A DNA stretch of 64,000 nt from Siphonodentalium dalli (GCA_032622095.1 CP136067.1:48155549-48219548); one strand, 5' to 3'; counted from the first letter of the stretch, positions 21,524-33,095 are shown. The notes: generated by a model from the letters alone, not told the origin. Numbers and translations are program-made.

Positions 21524-21672
21524 AGATCTTCAACTCGTTATGTTGGAATATAAGATTTTATGAAACTCGTTTGATAAATTTGATTCACAACTCGTCTATG
21601 ACTCGTTGTGAATGAAGTTTATCAAACTCGTTTCATAAAATCTTATATCCCAACATAACTCGTTGGAGATCC
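21524..21672. repeat. Long hairpin H2 (AACTCGTT-motif class)
   Basis: Nearly perfect arms (TGTTGGAATATAAGATTTTA against TAAAATCTTATATCCCAACA). AACTCGT-like motifs occur six times in the same direction: near 21531, 21564, 21589 and 21600 (left arm and loop) and near 21624 and 21657 (right arm). Since AAC-TC-GTT is self-complementary except for its two central bases, same-direction copies leave a 2-base mismatch in an otherwise paired stem. The left flank CATGTGATATACAAG resembles the flank of H1. Confidence 0.8.
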
Positions 21673-21694
21673 TCTACTCGCATATATGGTAGCC

Positions 21695-21850
21695 AGCTAG
21701 GCGCGGACCGCCTCTCGGTAGGTGCACCGCGCCTCGAGCGAAGGCGCGCGGCGCCTATCGCTGATTATCATCGCGCCGATCCGCGGAGCGGTCTTCGGAC
21801 CTTCGTTCGTCGTCCGTTGCTTCTACTAATTACGTCCGCGCGTTCGATTT
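21695..21850. other. GC-rich, CpG-rich island
   Basis: Strikingly GC-rich against its AT-rich surroundings, with many CG dinucleotides (GCGCGGCGCC, CATCGCGCCGATCCGCGGAG). I find no rRNA or tRNA fold and no reading frame. It may be a repeat end or a regulatory CpG patch. Confidence 0.4.
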
Positions 21851-21878
21851 GATTGAATTATCGAAACTAAATGTAGCT

Positions 21879-21989
21879 TTAACCCTTTCAGTGCCAAGTC
21901 CGATGTTTGTATCAACCCATATTTCCTTGATCATTTTTCAAATTTACTGATTATAATAATGTGATACATTGATGGAATGAGCTCTTAGT
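21879..21989. repeat. ~107-bp repeat R, copy 2
   Basis: Starts TTTAACCCTTTCAGTGCCAA and runs to GATGGAATGAGCTCT, as at 13157-13267. The TTAACCCTTT start resembles the ends of the P elements. Confidence 0.7.
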
Positions 21990-23726
21990 TGTATACGTAT
22001 ACGTTTGCATCGAGGTATAGGTCGCTACTTTCTTACATCAGAGGATACGTTCTTACACCAGAGGATACAACAAGGCACTTAGCGTGATTGGTTATATACC
22101 AACTATAAAATACGATATGTATATGCACATGCATGGTACACTTGAAGAGACACGGAAGTGACTGGAATTGGAATTCATTAGAATTTTTAAATTCTTCCGA
22201 CTTGATCATCACTCTGTATACATGCACATGTCTGATATGACTATAATCCAATTCAAGGCAATCAGGGTTTATAAGGCAATCAGGCTTCTCTTATCAGTTG
22301 CAGTATATCTTATTATATCTGTTACTAGTAGTGTTAGCACAACAAAACGAGTTATCAATAAAGAGTGTTTTGTCATATATAAAATTGATATTTATTAACC
22401 ATCAACCTTCAGTGCGGTGTAACATAGTGCATGATTTTGGTCTCTTTCTTGTATCTGAATAATTGCCTTTGATGCGATGCGATGTGTGATTTAAAATGAG
22501 ATATTGGCATAGTGTGCCATCGCCTTTGTACTATCTTATCCTGGGAAATAAAATATGCTGCCAAAATTAAATAAATCCTTCATAGTCATGTCAAGTCTGT
22601 ATAATAAACTATAATTATGTACTTTCTGTGTCCAATTACTCAACATATATCATGAAACAGGTATGCAGTGACTGCGCGGCTAGTAACTGTGTTCCACTGG
22701 TCCTATCCGTCTATTCTGCTATGACGTTAGTAGGTCTTGTGAAATTGTTATGCTGTTGGTAGGACAAACTGACGTCGTTAAGAAAAAGTACTGTTTTTGT
22801 TCTTTTAAGTGTCATTTTCGCGGTGTTTGGCTAAGCCGAGGGATTTTATTAATAACAGTGTATGTATGAAACATTCAATAACGTATATATATATTATTTT
22901 TTTTTAAACTAGTAATGGCTGCGCTGGTATTTGCTAAATAACATTAATAGCTAAATTGTTGATAGTCGATTTGCAACAGCTAATACAAACAGTATTAACT
23001 TATTTGTATTGTGCTTCTGAATGTTTCATACACATTATAGCGTTTCTTGCATATGTTCAGATTATCCGAACACCGCAATAATGACAACTTTAAAACTGAT
23101 TAACGGTATCTTTTCGTAACAGCATCAGTTTGCCGTAACATCGCATAGCAGTTAATCATTATCCATCAGCACCATATCACATTAGCAGGACAACTTGACT
23201 GGGGTGTGTTCCTTAATTTCCACCGCGAATCGATTCGGTCATGCGTTGATGGTTCTTCGTCGTTAATGACTAATAATTACGCATGTCAGTTCGCGTTAAT
23301 TGATTTATCAAGACGGGTCAAATGGGCTTAAAGTGACGGTTAACGGGTGTCTCTCAATGTATGTATGTGTAATCGAGTTTGTTCACTATGTTCTGACATC
23401 TGATGATACAACAGGCCGTTAAATACACAGCTGGATTAAACTTTTATACCAGCTATAAATATCGACTGTATTGATATAGTATACACGTGGCAAACACAAG
23501 TATTCGGATTATAGTCTTATAAATCATTATTGCAATAACAAATGTATCAATTGTACCTATATCGTTTATTTTGTAAACAATCTGGGTACTAAGAACAAAT
23601 TATCTTGAGCCATATGTAAAAGCCAAATGTAGTGAAATTAGCCCCAGTTTTCAAAACACAATGCGAGAAAACATTGCGAAATGCTCAACTTCATACTAAT
23701 CATATTAAATATAGTAATTAAATCGT
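21990..23726. other. No recognisable feature
   Basis: AT-rich intergenic DNA. I found no reading frame, RNA gene or clear repeat of note. Confidence 0.3.
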
Positions 23727-23852
23727 GTGCCGAAACGTCTTCGATGACGTTCCGAAACATCCAAATGCTTGGTCCGAAATAACAATTGCCGAAACCCCAG
23801 GTGCCGAAACATCCTGAAAACTAGGTGCCGAAACGTCCATGTGCCGAAATTT
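23727..23852. repeat. Array of ~7 GTGCCGAAACGTCC-type motifs
   Basis: The core (G/T)GCCGAAAC(G/A)TCC recurs with irregular 13-25 bp spacing (starts near 23727, 23748, 23772, 23789, 23802, 23825 and 23840). To my recollection similar motif clusters occur in other marine invertebrate genomes; I know of no firm function. Confidence 0.7.
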
Positions 23853-24232
23853 CCTGCACCCGGAAAAGTTACACCATGACGCTGTTCATCAATATTCGTT
23901 GAAATCATACGAATGTAATGAACATTATGGAATTGACATGTCTTCTCCATATATAGTATATCAGTCGCATCGCTCACCAAGCGTCAAGAAATATATTGGT
24001 TAAATTCCGTAAAAAAGTTCACATCCCACTCGGCATGCATGGTATAATTATTTTCACTTTGGTGTTGGTAGTTTATACTACGTGTAGCAGACAATAAAGA
24101 CTACTCGGAAATACGTTTGGTCTAATTTATAATCTAAATTATAATTGGGATCCATTCTTTCGATGAACCGTTGTGGACGAAGTGTAATAATTGATAATCA
24201 ATATAGGTTATGTGAATCCGATTTGGTCTTAG

Positions 24233-24887
24233 GCACGTACCGACAGGGTGTGGGTTGTCACAATCCGAACGAGGACCATAATTTTCATAGTTAGAAATTT
24301 CATGACTCAAATTTCAATAGTTGGAAATTAAAAGTAACAAGTGAATCGAATGATCTAAGTGTTTCAATTTTCCGACTTCAAGTTCAGACTTGTATGTTTT
24401 ACCGAACATTGCGTCATGGTCACTAGTCTATTAGTAATGCCAAACCTCCATATCTTTCTGATAACAGATTTAACGATATAACATTCAGCATGCATAATTG
24501 TTACCATCATATATTGCTACTTCTTGGAATTTGAATACGTGTAACTCGTATTCGCTCATCAGCCATATTCTGATTAATAGCATGTATAATGTGCACGTAC
24601 TGCACGCAGACTGACGCAGTATACTCGAGACATAACATATGGATCAATGCTATGTCATGATTGTCATTCGTGTCTTTATTTACACAGTCCATGCTCTTAA
24701 ACAGAATGTATGGAAACCCAAATTATATTAAGCCAATATTGAAATATTGCATTACTCAAAACCAAATGCTATATAGTTGGACATTTGATTAGACAAAAAT
24801 CCTATATATTTGGAAATGTTATTAGACCAAATCCTGTGTAGTTGGAAATTGTATGGTCTCACCCACGGTTGGATCCATTTGGTACGT
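24233..24887. mobile_element. Possible hAT-like non-autonomous element, weak
   Basis: The left end TTAGGCACGTACCGAC resembles the inverse of the right end (GGTACGTCCCTA). TTTGG-like flanks lie on both sides. Subterminal TAGTTGGAAATT-like motifs occur several times. The match is imperfect and there is no second copy to confirm it. Confidence 0.3.
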
Positions 24888-25216
24888 CCCTATTTGGCGG
24901 GAATACCAGGTAATATATAAACCAATGTTGATTTAAAAAACAAAAGCTAGTTACCCCAATGTGAGTGGTTTAGCTTTGTTATTTAATTACGCTAACGCAT
25001 GGTCATATTACCATATGTATTCTTGTCGACCACATCCATCGATAACTTATATAGTGCGTAGAAATAACCACACGGAATATATGGTGCTGTTATCCCTTAC
25101 ACGAACAAGTACCCTTATGATTTTCGCGATGTTTGATTAATCTGCAAGGCCAGTGTCTGGTTGAAACATTCAAAAACATATATTCTTGAACTTTATTAAC
25201 GCATGCCATACTGAAC

Positions 25217-26085
25217 TAGTGTTCGCGCTGCCACTTGCCAAATTTGCTAATGGCAAAAATAATTCAAATTTGGCAAAAAATAATTTCATTTGGCAAATAA
25301 CTTTTTAATTCCTCTAGAAAAATTGAAAACAATATTGGTCAATAAACACCATTCATTTCAGGAAACTTACAATATAATTATATTAGTGGTGTTGTATATG
25401 GTTTACGAAAAGTGAACACCTCTATTAAGATGAAGTTAAGCTGATAGCATTAATATCGATCGGTGGTGGGATTTAGTGTGGAGGTGTTTACATAGCAAAC
25501 CGGGGCCCCGGTGGTCCAGTCGGTAGAGTTCCAGGTGATTTACGACGTCACAGACCGTCCAGCGCCGACGAAGCTGGTTCTAACCCCGCCCTATAGAGGG
25601 TGACCGGAATCGTGTACCTGGGCAAGTTTGTCAGTTGCTTTCCGGGGTCGGTGGTTTCTACACGCAGTGGAACGATTTCCCGGTGAAATTAAGCCTCTGC
25701 GTGGTCTTTCCTCCACCCGTAAATTGACAACGTCGTGTGTGGCCTAGCGGCTAGAACGACGATAAACCCTAACAAACACACAAACATAGCAAATCCTCTT
25801 GTGATGCGCCCTTCTGATAAGGCAACCCTTCTATCGTGTTTATTGTTTGATTATCTGTGTATTATGTGGTGATAAAGTAGAGATGCGAATATAATTATTA
25901 ACTACTCGCTTTTCTATCGATATCAAAAGTTGTTCAAACCGCGAGTGTCAGAACATAAGACTCAAAGTTGCAGAAAATGATACTTCCAAGGATAGTATTT
26001 GGCAAATTTTGAAATAATTTGGCAAACAAAAATTTAATTTGGCGAATTATATGGCAAAGTAAATTTTGGTCCAGCGGGGACCCTG
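25217..26085. mobile_element. Possible hAT-like remnant carrying a SINE
   Basis: The left end TAGTGTTCGCGCTG and the inverse of the right end, CAGGGTCCCCGCTG, agree at most positions. Both subterminal zones carry repeated TTTGGCAAA motifs (left 25236-25304, right 25999-26056), in the style of subterminal transposase-binding repeats. No clear target duplication was found. The SINE at 25500-25783 lies inside. Confidence 0.45.
25500..25783 (+). mobile_element. tRNA-derived SINE with 10-bp target duplication
   Basis: The 5' part has an A-box-like TGGTCCAGTCGG and, about 55 bp on, a B-box GGTTCTAACCC, the RNA polymerase III promoter layout of a tRNA-derived SINE. The body continues to a CAAACACACAAAC-type tail. 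ACATAGCAAA occurs at 25490-25499 and exactly again at 25784-25793. It is not a functional tRNA: the cloverleaf is not kept and the element is far longer. Confidence 0.85.
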
Positions 26086-26514
26086 CAAACTACAAAACGT
26101 TAGAGCAGATTATAAATTTACTCCTCCTTAAATTCAGATAAAGGCGTGAAACCAGATCCCGACCAGCGACCATAAATCGACCAACTTAGATTTCAATAAT
26201 GGGGACAAGTACCGATAAGCAACCAATAAGTTTACATGTCCAATAAGTTTACCTTTCTTTGACTAAAAGCAGGCACAATGTACCAGGGACAAACAATATC
26301 CGCATAGCGTAAGTGCGGTCGACATCCAAAATTGGTATATGTACTCGTGTGTATACAGCAATAAAATGTGTCTAAGATACTCCGTGTATCGGAGTTGAAC
26401 ATCAGCGTGAGTTTTGTAACAAACTTTAAAATGGACGTATCCATAACCAACGAACGGCTCTTGGTTGTGTAACATCAAATCAATTACCCCAAATCAAATT
26501 ATATATTCCGTGTG

Positions 26515-26920
26515 GGCGCGTGATATCATGGCATCAAAGCCACATGGCGGCCCCAATCGTAATTCAAAGTAATTTGTCAGTTCTGTTAGGTCAGCATATG
26601 ACAATTTGGTACGTGCTTTGATTAGATAAGTGATGTTACTTAACGGCACATGGCGGTTTGTGATTCAAAATACAGCTAATAATGTTCATTTTCGAAATTT
26701 TACCGGTACCGAAATAGGTCGATACATACATATATACTCTGCCGTCAAATGAGCATGCTGTGTTCCCAAAAAAAGACATTTTGATGTAATGTAAAATACA
26801 ACTTTAAACACGGTGTTTGGGTCCCAAACAAAAACAGAAAATTCCACGAGGTGGTTTAGAAAAAAGCGTTCAGTATTAGTCTATTCTAGATATCGTAGAC
26901 ATGAAGAGCGTGTTTTATTC
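26515..26920. repeat. Dispersed repeat M, copy 1
   Basis: Family landmarks in order: CACATGGCGGTTTG, ACCGGTACCGAAATAGGTCG, ACACGGTGTTTGGGTCCCAAA and GAAGAGCGTGTTTTAT. The same order recurs in other copies through to 42.1 kb. Confidence 0.6.
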
Positions 26921-27063
26921 ACTGTTATGTATGTGAAAAGTAGAACATAGCTGTAAAACTGCTGTAGCCATGGCATATATTGCCATAGATCACGAAGCTG
27001 GTATATCAACACACCATAAAAACGATGGCCAGACTAAATACATAATATACACATTTTAATGAA

Positions 27064-27290
27064 TCTCTCTTGGTCTAGATATATATAAGAGTATAACTTC
27101 AATGTGAAAGTTTGTCTATCTATCTGTCTATCTGCCCGGATTTTCTCCCTATACCGATTTCAATTACATTTGGTGTGGTGACTCGGGGTACCCTATCGGA
27201 TGTTATCACGGTGTTAGATTTAATTAACAAATTATAAAATAAATAATAAGTGAATGAAGCAGAGCTCAATTTAAAAAAAAAAAAAGTGTT
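27064..27290. repeat. Microsatellite-rich repeat fragment
   Basis: GTCTATCTATCTGTCTATCT is followed by a stretch ending ACTCGGGGTACCCTATCGG, then an A run at 27272-27285. No partner copy is seen in this window. Confidence 0.4.
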
Positions 27291-27319
27291 TTAAATAAAA
27301 TATACATATATTTTGTTAT

Positions 27320-27640
27320 CTCAAGACACATGGCGGTTTGTACTCATAAATACATCTAATAAATAATCACTCTTTAATTGTTACCGATAACGAACTGGTT
27401 TGTACTTACACGAACAACCTTTCTGTGGGCATTATATGTGTCAGGAAGAACCATTTAATTCATACAAAATTTAACGTTTAACACGCGGTGTTTGTTCATA
27501 AGAAAGAGCGTTTATTAAAATGAAAACGTTTATCAAATGGCTGTGTGACCATGGATATTATTTTTCTGAGCAAGCATATGAAGCCGGTATATCAATGGTT
27601 CGTTTTATTTGTCAATATATCGTGTACCGCATTCCAAATT
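27320..27640. repeat. Dispersed repeat M, copy 2
   Basis: CACATGGCGGTTTGTACTCA, CGCGGTGTTTGTTC, AGAAAGAGCGTTTATT and GAAGCCGGTATATCAATGG follow the family order, with deletions. Confidence 0.55.
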
Positions 27641-28689
27641 ACGCAGACAAAGTTCTGAAGCTCGAGTGAGCGACGATGTACGACGATGTATTATCATATG
27701 TGTATTTAGGACATATTATGTTTATATTACTTACCTTCTTGACACATATTTTGCAATTATGTGTATATATATATAGTGCTGTATCTGCGTGACACGATTG
27801 TACGTTGTATGTGCTGTACCAATCTTGGCACTTATTTTGCACTGTTATATGTTTATATTGAATTATCTACTTGACACTTATTTTTCACTCGACATTAATA
27901 ATATCTCGGCGCATTTACCCAAAGCCCTTTCGTTTTCAATCCACGGTGGACGAAGTGTGCCAGAGCACGTATAGTTTTTGAGTCTGTCCTGGTCATTATT
28001 TGTTTAAATAATATCTCATTGGGGATGTTTAACATGATATGTTCTCGTAAAATAGGGCGCGCTCATCTGACAGAGAAATACAGTGTATCAAAAAAGTCAA
28101 GGTCAAAGTACCGTCCGCTTACTATGTTGAAATATGCCAAATAGTAATTGCCGGAAAGAATCTGGAACCCATTCATTAACGTATCCGTATGTTGTAGCGA
28201 AGTCTTTTCCCTGCGAACGATGGATAAACGGCATCCCCCACTGTGTGGTGTCATCATCCGAGTCTTTATGTCTTTAATGATAATATGTCATTCGTGACCA
28301 CATTGTCACATAACACATGAGCACATATAAAACACATATAGTACATTACATAAACATGATATGTGAATTAAACATATGAACATATAAACAGGAAATACAC
28401 ATATATAAATGTAGTTTGTATAACACATACAAAGCTAAACCTAGAAATCGGCAGAATATAGGAGATACATATTTGACCCCCGCTGCGCTCTGTGCCAAAT
28501 CATCAAGTTGTTGCACCTGTGAATCGGCGCCGTTTTCATGAGTGAGATGGATATATCTCATTACCCGCGGTGTGATGTCATTATCGAATATTCCGACTAG
28601 AGTGCTATATAATTGAGTGTCCGGTAATATGTTAATCGCAGGCGATATCCCCCGTAGATTATCAAACGTTTCTATCTAGGGTATTATAT
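27641..28689. other. Intergenic; no gene recognised
   Basis: Contains a small GACGATGTAC duplication near 27672-27690 and TATATG-rich stretches. No coding signal is seen. Confidence 0.3.
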
Positions 28690-29020
28690 AACATTAATTA
28701 AAGCCATATGGTAGTTCGCGCTTAAAAATGCATGTAATCATATTCGCTTTTGAATGTTGTGCCGGTATCGATATAGGTTGATAAAAACTCGAAATACTGT
28801 TCTACGGGCATTTTATGCCACAGAAAGGCGCACTGGAGTAACAAAACATCAATTTTGAACACGGTGTTTGGGTCCCAATACAAACAACATCAATATGCAC
28901 GTTTATTTTACTCATATGCAAAACGTTGACAATAGAGGTAAAACTGCTGTGACCATGCCAAGTATTTTTCAGAGAATAAGAAGCTGATATATAAACATTT
29001 CGTGTATTTGTCAACCTATT
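28690..29020. repeat. Dispersed repeat M, copy 3
   Basis: GTGCCGGTATCGATATAGGT, ACACGGTGTTTGGGTCCCAA and AAGCTGATATATAAACATTT follow the family order. Confidence 0.6.
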
Positions 29021-29119
29021 TTATACTCCTTCTTGTCAACAGTTAATCACATCTCTGTCACCACATCACAACATCAACGACTTCTTTGATAAATCAATAA
29101 AGACATAACTATTTAACGA

Positions 29120-29785
29120 TAATACTCGCAGCAAACTCCCCATAAATAGCAACAGACGTGATCCCCCACGCAACACGCTTAGAACATACAGAATGTTCAA
29201 AACAATCACTTCTTTGGAAGAATATATTTACATCATTTCCACCCCCAAACAACGGAAATCCCTCACGAAATTCAGAATTAGTTGTCACACACTGGGCATT
29301 GAGCGCGGACGCTATTTCGATTTCGATGAACCGGACCGCATAATCGCATATGTGAAACCTGCAACCAAATTGATAATGAGGAGCACTTTCTCCTCCATTG
29401 TACCTCACTGTTCGACGAGCGCGCCATATTTCACGAGAAACTAATACCTGATCTCCTAACCACCCATAACGAGAGGTTATTCAATAGAATATTAACAAGC
29501 ACAGACCCAACAACTCTACAGGCACTGGCATATTTCGTCCACTGTGGACTGAAAAAGGAAGGTGTTTGGCAATCAAGCTAGTGACGAACTGGTTAATCGA
29601 GTACAACAAAAAAGGAACACTGCCCTATCAGTCAAATGTACATTAACATAGAATAACATTATTATGAATTTGTTGCTACTTATTTTGTTCCATATTCAAT
29701 GTTCTTGTCCTGTTATTCTATGTTAATGTACAATTGACCATACATGGTACATGTAACGTACTAATAAACTTGATTGATTGAGAGA
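29120..29785 (+). pseudogene. LINE reverse transcriptase C-terminus and 3' end
   Basis: The plus strand reads SLTKFRISCHTLGIERGRYF and then, after a frame change, a Cys/His cluster with NEEHFLLHC-like sequence (about 29340-29410). This is the zinc-knuckle end of many LINE proteins. A DPTTLQALAYFVHC-type end follows. The 3' UTR closes with AATAAACTTGATTGATTGAG, a LINE tail. It is heavily 5'-truncated and frameshifted. Confidence 0.75.
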
Positions 29786-30081
29786 TCTAAATTGCGTAAA
29801 CAACACTTGGAAGCTCGGGCGATCCATGTCCATTTATACATGTATATATATTCACCAGCGAATATGGAACAATTAATATTGTATATCTTTGGAAGTGTTT
29901 TCGTCTCCCATTTGTATACAACGTCATATGGACAAATCTTGTAATCTGATGGTATATCGGGTTTATAGCAGACAATTTCAATTGAATTTTAATGGTCAAT
30001 GACTGAGCACTGGCACTAACGTGGTAAACGAGGCTTTGGTGCGTTGATCTATTCAAAGGCTCAATTAAACACATATTATGT

Positions 30082-30440
30082 ACTTGTTCGGGTGTGTGAA
30101 ATTGATAAGTTAGTATGCAGGCGCTATGCCAACTAAAGGAATATTACATTCTACTAACATCGCCAAACATTTGAACCAAATTGGCCGTAGCACTCCATAG
30201 AAAACATCGTCAGAACTACGCTCAATTGTAAATATTTACTACTCGATTCGGGACGAATCTATAGGCGATAAACTAACGAAAACAATTTCGCCATCGAGAG
30301 TCACTGCATTTAATTAATATATAAGAATGACGGTGTGTGCTGTGACGTTTGCTATTCTATTTGTAAAAAATAATACTACATTGAATAGATTATTCTCCAT
30401 TTCTATGTTATCACCATGCCGGAGTGTTTTACATCACTTA
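30082..30440. repeat. Dispersed repeat T, copy 2 (single 27-bp unit)
   Basis: Partner of 8370-8880. Where copy 1 has seven 27-bp units, this copy has one (near 30310-30338), followed by the same CCGGAGTGTTTTACATCACTT end. Confidence 0.75.
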
Positions 30441-31164
30441 ATACAAATAGTAAAATGTGTGCGATGAACATTTGGATGTTCTTTGTGTGTATTTCTTGAC
30501 CACCATATGAGGCATTCTTCCTAAATGTTATATGTACCAAAATGTTATATGTACCAAGCCTCTACCAATTACTGGTCAATTGTTTTGAACATTAGTATAC
30601 ATATATTTACCACTATGGTAACTTATACACATGCAAATACGAGCTTTGTTGGATTTTGTTCAGTAAAGCTATCCTCATTGTTCAACTTAGATATAATGAT
30701 CGGCAACATGCATGTACTGCATTGTGTCTAAGTTTGGACTTCTTCGTTTCCAGTTGATCTTTAAAACTTGACACAATATGCTTGCTATATACCATTGACG
30801 GGATCCTTTCCGCATACGAATATGAACTCGGTCTGCATGGTGTATTTTTTTTTCGTATAGTGTTATGGCTACCCTTAAATCCACATATCGATATATATAT
30901 ATATGGTCCGCATTATGACACATGCGCTTGTACTCACGCTGGTATATTGGTAAAGTTCTTGTTATTACATCAGACCAAATCCCCCAAAATACAATTTTAA
31001 TACATGTAGTCCACCTTTAAATTTGCAACGATGCGAGTACAGGGGGAATTTGTCATAAGATGGGTCGAGTCTGGCTGTGTTTTTTTGTGCATATTCAATG
31101 TTCCCATTGTGTGCGAGTCAAGAAGAGTAATGACTCTCGATGTACAGGTTTGGCAGAACTGGGT
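30441..31164. other. Intergenic; small AT repeat
   Basis: ATGTTATATGTACCAA is repeated twice near 30524-30556, and a TA run lies near 30889-30904. Nothing else is recognised. Confidence 0.3.
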
Positions 31165-31500
31165 TTCGAGTTAAAGTCACATGGCCGTTTGTCCCGCACA
31201 TTAACCTAATGATGTTTGCAATTTAATTTTCCCCGGTATCGAAATAGGTCAATAAACTACTCGAAATATTATTCTGCGGGCTGTTCCTGATGCCGTAAAC
31301 ATAAAAAGTCTCTGTTTAACCTATATATGTGGAAATACTTGAACCAGCTCGAGATATAGCTGTCATGGAAATTATTTTCAATAAAAATATGAAGCCGGGA
31401 TATCAGTATTTTGTGTATTTGTCAACCTGTCTTATATATACATACTTCCAAATTATGTAGACAAAAGTTGGAAGCTGGAGTGATCCATGTCCGTTTCAGG
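31165..31500. repeat. Dispersed repeat M, copy 4
   Basis: CCGGTATCGAAATAGGTCAA, GAAGCCGGGATATCAGTATT and GGAAGCTGGAGTGATCCATG match the family and overlap copy 6 near 35 kb. Confidence 0.55.
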
Positions 31501-31789
31501 CATGCCATCTACGAGTGTGCAAATTGTGAAACAACGCCCAAACAGACTCTAGAAGTCATAACTCCTGAAATAAAATTTGGACCGGACTGATTTCCGATAT
31601 CATATGCAATATAGACATATAGTCATCAGTAGAAGCCACACATGCATGGCCATAATATTGTGCCTATATGTCGCGAAATATGTATACCTCCAAATACAAT
31701 TAGGATAAAATTGGTGTTCGATCACATTCAAGATATTCGTGAGTATAATACATGAATATATTATAAACCAATACTTTCGATTTTTTTCC

Positions 31790-31935
31790 AGTATCGCAAT
31801 ATGTCGATAAATACTTGCACCATACATTTATATATATACGGGGAGTATATGCCCCTGAAAGTTGCAACGAAGTCACAAAAATACAACTACATGTCAACAC
31901 GGTCTTTGGGTCCCAAATAGACGACATAAATGACA
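31790..31935. repeat. Dispersed repeat M, copy 5 (partial)
   Basis: Holds AGTATCGCAATATGTCGATA and ACACGGTCTTTGGGTCCCAA, immediately left of the palindrome array. Confidence 0.5.
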
Positions 31936-31972
31936 GTGCACGACACGGAACATACACTCTAAAAACTCCAGG

Positions 31973-32295
31973 TACTCTGGAGTACCAAATTTGGTACTCC
32001 GGCTGTCCCACACGGAGTACCAAAATTGTGGTACTCCAGAGTACCAAATGAGGTTTTGGTACTCCAGAGTACCAAACCTGAATGGTACTCCGGAGTACCA
32101 CAACACTTTTGGTACTTCGTATTTGGTACTCTGGAGTGCCAAATTAGGTACTCCATAGACCCTCATGGAGTACCCAAATTTTGGTACTCCAGAGTACCAA
32201 AATATATTTGGTACTCCAGACTGCCAACCTGTTTTTGGCACTCCAGAATACCAAAATATATTTGATACTCCAGACTACCAACCTAATGTTGGTAC
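31973..32295. repeat. Tandem array of GGTACTCCAGAGTACC palindromes
   Basis: About ten copies of a 16-bp near-perfect palindrome, GGTACTC(C/T)(A/G)GAGTACC, each linked by 10-25 bp rich in AAATTTGG or AAAATATATTTGG. Several copies have lost one arm. The linkers are themselves partly palindromic. A remnant lies at 34820-34925. Long open frames here on both strands are by-products of the palindromes. Confidence 0.8.
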
Positions 32296-32767
32296 TACAC
32301 GAGTCGCATCCAATAATCCAGCCTGATATTCTACTGACGACAAGATTCACCAGAGTGTGACTGTTGCCATCGGTGGGATCACGAACATGAATACGTAACG
32401 TGACTAGAGAGTAGATATAGAGAGTTATTAGAAGGGCTGGTGCCAAATCATCCCTGGGCTATTTCCTCGGATAGTGGCTAGGAAAACAGAAGTGTACCAC
32501 ACATGATGTGATCTAATAGAGATATGCACTCAAAATACTATTAGCATCCAACTGATACAGCATTTTTATTCATGTACAACATTCCACTCAAGGAAGATAA
32601 CTATCAGCTCTGCATTATACATGTTTTTAGATCTGGACAATTCATACCCATGTTGCTATCATATGAGAAAAAGAAGAAACTAGTTAAATCATTTATTAAA
32701 TTCAACAGTTAATGTGATAACATGGAATGAATATATATATACACACTGATCAAAGAAATTGACATGT

Positions 32768-33095
32768 ACCAACGGAGTCACTACATGGATTTACACATGT
32801 AAATCATTACACGGATTCGTAAAGTCAGAATCGTCAATTTTAAGGTCAGATGTAATTTTGTAAACAAAATTTAAATCGTTATTATGGAATGAAATAAGAA
32901 TGTTTTTCTGCAAACTAATATATATCTATCTATCCATAAGATTTCCACTACAGCCCTCGAAATTAACGGCACCTTTGACCTTAAAATGGTCGATTCTGTC
33001 TTTACGAATCCATGTATCAACAGTATATCCTTTTAAATGATAACCCTATTTCATTATCATGTTGTGAAATATAATGACTCCGTTGGTTAGTGCAC
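32768..33095. repeat. Imperfect inverted duplication with the 3' end of the predicted exon
   Basis: CCAACGGAGTCACTACATGG at 32769 and TCGTAAAGTCAGAATCGTCA near 32817 face their complements (TCGATTCTGTCTTTACGAAT near 32991 and TGACTCCGTTGG near 33075). Confidence 0.55.

Noticed and set aside
25500-25590. Functional tRNA gene
   Set aside because: A- and B-box-like sequences are present but cloverleaf pairing fails, and the element continues for ~280 bp with a tail and target duplication, so it is a SINE.
31894-32446. Open frames rich in WYSGVP-type repeats
   Set aside because: By-products of the GGTACTC palindrome array; frames exist on both strands at the same place.
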